This document shows positions 14,478-16,262 of a DNA stretch of 16,262 nt, piece by piece; the first letter of the stretch is position 1, and the number at the start of each line of letters is the position of its first letter. Position numbers and translations under genes: made by a program. Below the pieces are notes generated by a model. The model did not search any database. It was not told the DNA's origin and worked only from the letters and a program-made list of their open reading frames with translations. Where the stretch lies: contig JAEDJU010000018.1 of NCBI GenBank assembly GCA_016296195.1, positions 1 to 16,262 of the forward strand. Direction: 5' to 3'. This stretch comes from Candidatus Methanomethylophilaceae archaeon (GTDB lineage Archaea; Thermoplasmatota; Thermoplasmata; Methanomassiliicoccales; Methanomethylophilaceae).

Positions 14478-14495
14478 TTTATCAGACGAACGTCT
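14478..14495 (-). promoter_or_regulatory. Palindrome AGACGTTCGTCT next to an AT-rich TATA-like element
   Basis: The minus strand reads AGACGTTCGTCTGATAAAT. A perfect 12-base palindrome (14484-14495) abuts GATAAAT, which lies about 45 bases upstream of the L3 ATG. It could be an operator next to a proximal promoter. GATAAAT is a weak match to the archaeal TATA consensus, so this is tentative. Confidence 0.3.
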
Positions 14496-14588
14496 TAATG
14501 CTCCGACCGTGACGCCTCGATCGTCCCCAGAATCACATGAAACGGGACGGACATGGGTTGCTCATCGCATTGCCCGGTGCGTCTGGTC

Positions 14589-14604
14589 GGACACTATTAT
14601 GTCC
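14589..14604. repeat. Inverted repeat GGACA-N6-TGTCC
   Basis: A perfect 5-bp inverted repeat with a six-base AT-rich spacer (CTATTA) lies between the distal TATA-like box and the L3 gene. By its position near the predicted transcription start it could bind a dimeric regulator. The arms are short, so chance is a real alternative. Confidence 0.3.
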
Positions 14605-14627
14605 AATCTAATCGGTCGTATACGGGT

Positions 14628-14668
14628 ATAGTATTTAAAACTACCCTCGCGTCTTAATTATATTATAG
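14628..14668 (-). promoter_or_regulatory. Candidate archaeal promoter(s) of the ribosomal operon
   Basis: On the minus strand this region holds CTATAATATAATTAAG (14668-14653) and TTTTAAATACTATA (14640-14627), the strongest TATA-like stretches in the gap between the DUF5611-like gene and L3. Using TTTAAATA as TATA box, transcription would start near 14610 and give a leader of about 170 bases. A purine-rich BRE upstream is not obvious. The region otherwise has no convincing coding sequence. Confidence 0.5.
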
Positions 14669-14694
14669 CGCGGGAACTAATGGGGTTTGGGGGA

Positions 14695-14713
14695 CCCCGG
14701 GGCCGACCCGGGG
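14695..14713 (-). terminator. GC-rich hairpin after the DUF5611-like gene
   Basis: A perfect 7-bp stem (CCCCGGG / CCCGGGG) with a five-base loop begins eight bases after the DUF5611 stop codon. It is followed on the minus strand by a C-rich run rather than a U tract, so it does not match the usual archaeal U-rich terminator. It may instead be a 3' mRNA stabiliser or a pause site. Confidence 0.35.
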
Positions 14714-14720
14714 ATGTGGT

Positions 14721-15044
14721 TCAAAGCTTGCCTTCCTTGGCCTTCTTCTGGGCCCTCTTCATGCGGGCCTTTGCGTCGAAACCTGTCGCCTTCTCCGCGA
14801 AGGCGTTGAGCTTCCTCTTGCTGTCGAGGATCTCGTCGTCGGTGGCGGTTCCGGGCTTGTTGACGGTGACGATCTCCATCTTGTCCTTGGCGAGGACCTT
14901 GACCTCTATACGCTCCAGGACCCCGTAGGTCGAGACCAGCGTCTCACCCTCCGCAACGACGTTGCCGAATACCTCCTGCATCAACTGTGCCAGCAGGTCA
15001 CCTTCGATGTTCTTGTACCATCCCTTCTTGATGTCGTAGTCCAT
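14721..15044 (-). CDS. Small DUF5611-like protein of unknown function
   Basis: A 107-residue protein starting MDYDIKKGWYKNIEGDLLAQLMQEVFGN and containing GVLERIEVKVLAKDKMEIVTVNKPGTATDDEILDSKRKLNAFAEKATGFDAKARMKRAQKKAKEGKL. It resembles, from memory, the DUF5611 family found mainly in Thermoplasmata; this needs a profile search. It is probably cytosolic, with no signal or membrane segment. An alpha/beta N-terminal two-thirds is followed by a lysine-rich helical tail (about 90-107) that could contact RNA or DNA. It starts four bases after the RaSEA stop, with GAGG about 13 bases upstream, so the two are almost certainly co-transcribed. No function should be assumed from this sequence. Confidence 0.88.
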   Translation of the reverse strand: MDYDIKKGWYKNIEGDLLAQLMQEVFGNVVAEGETLVSTYGVLERIEVKVLAKDKMEIVTVNKPGTATDDEILDSKRKLNAFAEKATGFDAKARMKRAQKKAKEGKL

Positions 15045-15048
15045 GTCT

Positions 15049-16041
15049 TCACATCCTCAGAACTAACTCGTTTTCGAAGTCCCTGTCCAGGTCCGCGGGG
15101 GATCCCAGCAGGGTCTCGGACTTGAGGTAGGCTCCCCACCTGTCCGTGCACTTGCATGTTACATCCAGGTCCCTGATGTCCTGCGTGAAGCTGAACTTCT
15201 CGATGGCGTCGAGAACTGCCCTGTCGCATTCACCGCAGTTGTGGACACCTCTCATGGCACCCCCTCCCGAGGGTGACGACATGAGCCTCGCGTTGACAGT
15301 GCCAGACAGCTGTCTGAACACCTCCACGAGAGACCAGATCCAGGGTGACCTGAACTCCCCTCTCTTCCAGAGACGCTCCACGTATGTGGCCCTCTGGACG
15401 TTGAGGGGGTTGATCGATATCTCATCGGAGAACGGGTCCGCGAACCTAGCAGACCTGACGGCATCCTCGATCGCCATGGCCTCCGTCATGAACGGGGGCT
15501 TGAGGAGCAGGTATGTCCTCACTCCGAGGCCGGTGTCCTTGAGCAGGGTTCCCGCCCTCAGGATGTCATCGGGTGTGAAACCCTTGCGGACGGATGTCCT
15601 GAGGACCTCGGGGTCTGAACTCTCGAGACCTAGGGCGACGGTGACGTTCCTGGGCAGGCTGCCGACGGTGTCCGGCGTGATGAACTCGGGACGGCTCTCG
15701 AAGAGGATGCGCTTGCATCCGGAGAATGCGTCGAGGAACCTGTCCCTCATGGCAGGAGGGACCTCGTTATCATCGAGGAAGCTCCCCGACGTGTAGATCT
15801 TGACGAAAGGCTCGTCCTTGTAACGTGACAGGGCCTGCTCCAGCTGTTTCGAGAGGTCGTCCTCCGTGACGTTGTTGAGTGATGCCTCCCTGTATCCGCA
15901 CATGGTGCACCCTCCGCTCTTGACCCAGCAGCAACCGTTGGTGCGCATGATGACGACCATGGCATTGACCTTCTCGCCGCATGCCATATCGCTCTCCTTC
16001 CAGAGGGCCTCGAGCTGTGACGGGGAACGTTTCTCCTTCAT
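15049..16041 (-). CDS. raSEA: Archaeosine biosynthesis radical SAM protein RaSEA
   Basis: Radical SAM enzyme that works with ArcS to make archaeosine at position 15 of tRNA. ArcS adds lysine to the preQ0 base, and RaSEA cleaves the lysine adduct. The 330-residue product has the family motif RTNGCCWVKSGGCTMCGY near 33-50. Cys37, Cys45 and Cys48 are the likely 4Fe-4S ligands in a spaced CxxxxxxxCxxC pattern (Cys38 is an extra cysteine). Further radical SAM barrel features are KIYTSGSFLDDNEVP (81-95), ILFESRPEFI and VALGLESSDPEVLR. A C-terminal NCGECD (Cys269, Cys272) and CKC (296-298) are likely family metal or tRNA-contact elements. No ArcS or TGT gene is in the window. A related Elp3-like radical SAM is the alternative, but the GCTMCGY motif favours RaSEA. 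Confidence 0.85.
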   Translation of the reverse strand: MKEKRSPSQLEALWKESDMACGEKVNAMVVIMRTNGCCWVKSGGCTMCGYREASLNNVTEDDLSKQLEQALSRYKDEPFVKIYTSGSFLDDNEVPPAMRDRFLDAFSGCKRILFESRPEFITPDTVGSLPRNVTVALGLESSDPEVLRTSVRKGFTPDDILRAGTLLKDTGLGVRTYLLLKPPFMTEAMAIEDAVRSARFADPFSDEISINPLNVQRATYVERLWKRGEFRSPWIWSLVEVFRQLSGTVNARLMSSPSGGGAMRGVHNCGECDRAVLDAIEKFSFTQDIRDLDVTCKCTDRWGAYLKSETLLGSPADLDRDFENELVLRM

Positions 16042-16059
16042 CCTGGATACCTTCCTATG

Positions 16060-16200
16060 TCACATGGTAACGGGAACATGGATAAAATGTTCTGCCCGAC
16101 CCCTAGCCCGTAGAATACTAGTCCGGAACAAACGGGAGGATGCTCCGATGACACCGCCGATTACCTGGAGTATACGATGTGCCAGATCGGTCTTTTCCAT
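16060..16200 (-). CDS. Possible 46-residue small ORF upstream of RaSEA (doubtful)
   Basis: An open frame MEKTDLAHRILQVIGGVIGA followed by SSRLFRTSILRARGRAEHFI and HVPVTM fills most of the gap upstream of RaSEA. It has a short amphipathic or hydrophobic stretch at about 8-20 and then an arginine-rich part. I recognise no family. There is no strong Shine-Dalgarno, only GGGAAAGAG at poor spacing. The best RaSEA TATA-like box lies inside it, which argues that this is non-coding promoter DNA. A competing open frame on the plus strand starts at 16149. Confidence 0.15.
   Translation of the reverse strand: MEKTDLAHRILQVIGGVIGASSRLFRTSILRARGRAEHFIHVPVTM
16081..16092 (-). promoter_or_regulatory. Candidate TATA box for RaSEA-DUF5611 transcript
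   Basis: The minus strand reads AACATTTTATCC about 40-50 bases upstream of the RaSEA ATG. With normal archaeal spacing it would start transcription near 16060 and leave a leader of about 20 bases. A similar TTTTTATCC occurs on the plus strand near the window end, suggesting a pair of divergent promoters. Confidence 0.4.
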
Positions 16201-16237
16201 CGCATCTGCACTCTTTCCCTTATACGTGCGCGCCCGA

Positions 16238-16254
16238 CAATGTTTTTATCCAAC
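16238..16254 (+). promoter_or_regulatory. Candidate divergent TATA-like element at the window edge
   Basis: The plus strand reads CAATGTTTTTATCCAAC, sharing the TTTTATCCA core with the RaSEA candidate box on the other strand. It would drive a gene to the right of the window. Read on the minus strand, GATAAAAAC could also be a promoter for the doubtful small ORF. No gene beyond the edge can be seen. Confidence 0.3.
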
Positions 16255-16262
16255 CCCCCTAT

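Noticed and set aside
14495..14554. 19-codon leader peptide candidate in the L3 leader (MSVPFHVILG...)
   Set aside because: No ribosome-binding site, no run of regulatory codons, and attenuation by leader peptide is not expected here.
15049..16041. RaSEA as a classic CxxxCxxC radical SAM enzyme with a broken motif
   Set aside because: The wide spacing Cys37-x7-Cys45-x2-Cys48 is the pattern expected for this family (GCxW...GGCTMCGY), not a lost cluster site.
1..16262. Search for CRISPR arrays, insertion sequences, tRNA or rRNA genes and defence genes
   Set aside because: No spaced direct repeats, transposase, terminal inverted repeats, tRNA-like cloverleaf or defence domains were seen. The sequence is almost completely filled by conserved translation genes.

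Overview
The window is the core archaeal ribosomal-protein cluster (the S10 and spc operons run together), entirely on the minus strand. The genes read from high to low coordinates. The archaeal assignment rests on proteins absent from bacteria (S4e, L19e, L32e, aIF1, the RNase P subunit Rnp1, an EMC3/DUF106 protein, the archaeosine enzyme RaSEA) and on the gene order. A Thermoplasmata lineage, most likely a methanogen of the Methanomassiliicoccales, is my inference. It rests on a DUF5611-like gene, the helix-hairpin-helix extension on L32e, mid-50s GC judged by eye, and the absence of TAG among 28 readable stop codons. Sequence search or 16S linkage would be needed to confirm it.

Layout in transcription order. 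(1) 16262-16042 is a divergent intergenic region with AT-rich promoter candidates facing both ways. (2) 16041-14721 holds RaSEA (tRNA archaeosine synthesis) and a small DUF5611-like protein, four bases apart. (3) 14720-14437 is a 284-base non-coding gap with a GC-rich hairpin after the DUF5611 gene, TATA-like boxes and several inverted repeats in the L3 leader. (4) 14436-2649 carries L3-L4-L23-L2-S19-L22-S3-L29-aIF1-Rnp1-S17-L14-L24-S4e-L5-S14-S8-L6-L32e-L19e-L18-S5-L30-L15. (5) 2625-1 carries SecY, an EMC3/DUF106 insertase-like protein and a cytidylate kinase cut by the window edge.

From L3 to cytidylate kinase no gap exceeds 23 bases. Many genes overlap by one or four bases (ATGA, TGATG), so this is almost certainly one long, translationally coupled operon. 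It supplies both ribosomal subunits, an initiation factor, an RNase P protein and the membrane machinery that inserts nascent proteins. The 48-residue S14 gene is the one short gene easily missed.

The window is mostly ordinary and highly conserved. I do not see a new defence, mobile or biosynthetic system. The points worth a second look are a recurring junction in which the UGA stop is part of the next gene's Shine-Dalgarno sequence, the structured L3 leader, the RaSEA-DUF5611 pair ahead of the ribosomal operon, the UGA-dominated stop usage without UAG, and the lack of an adenylate kinase gene after secY.
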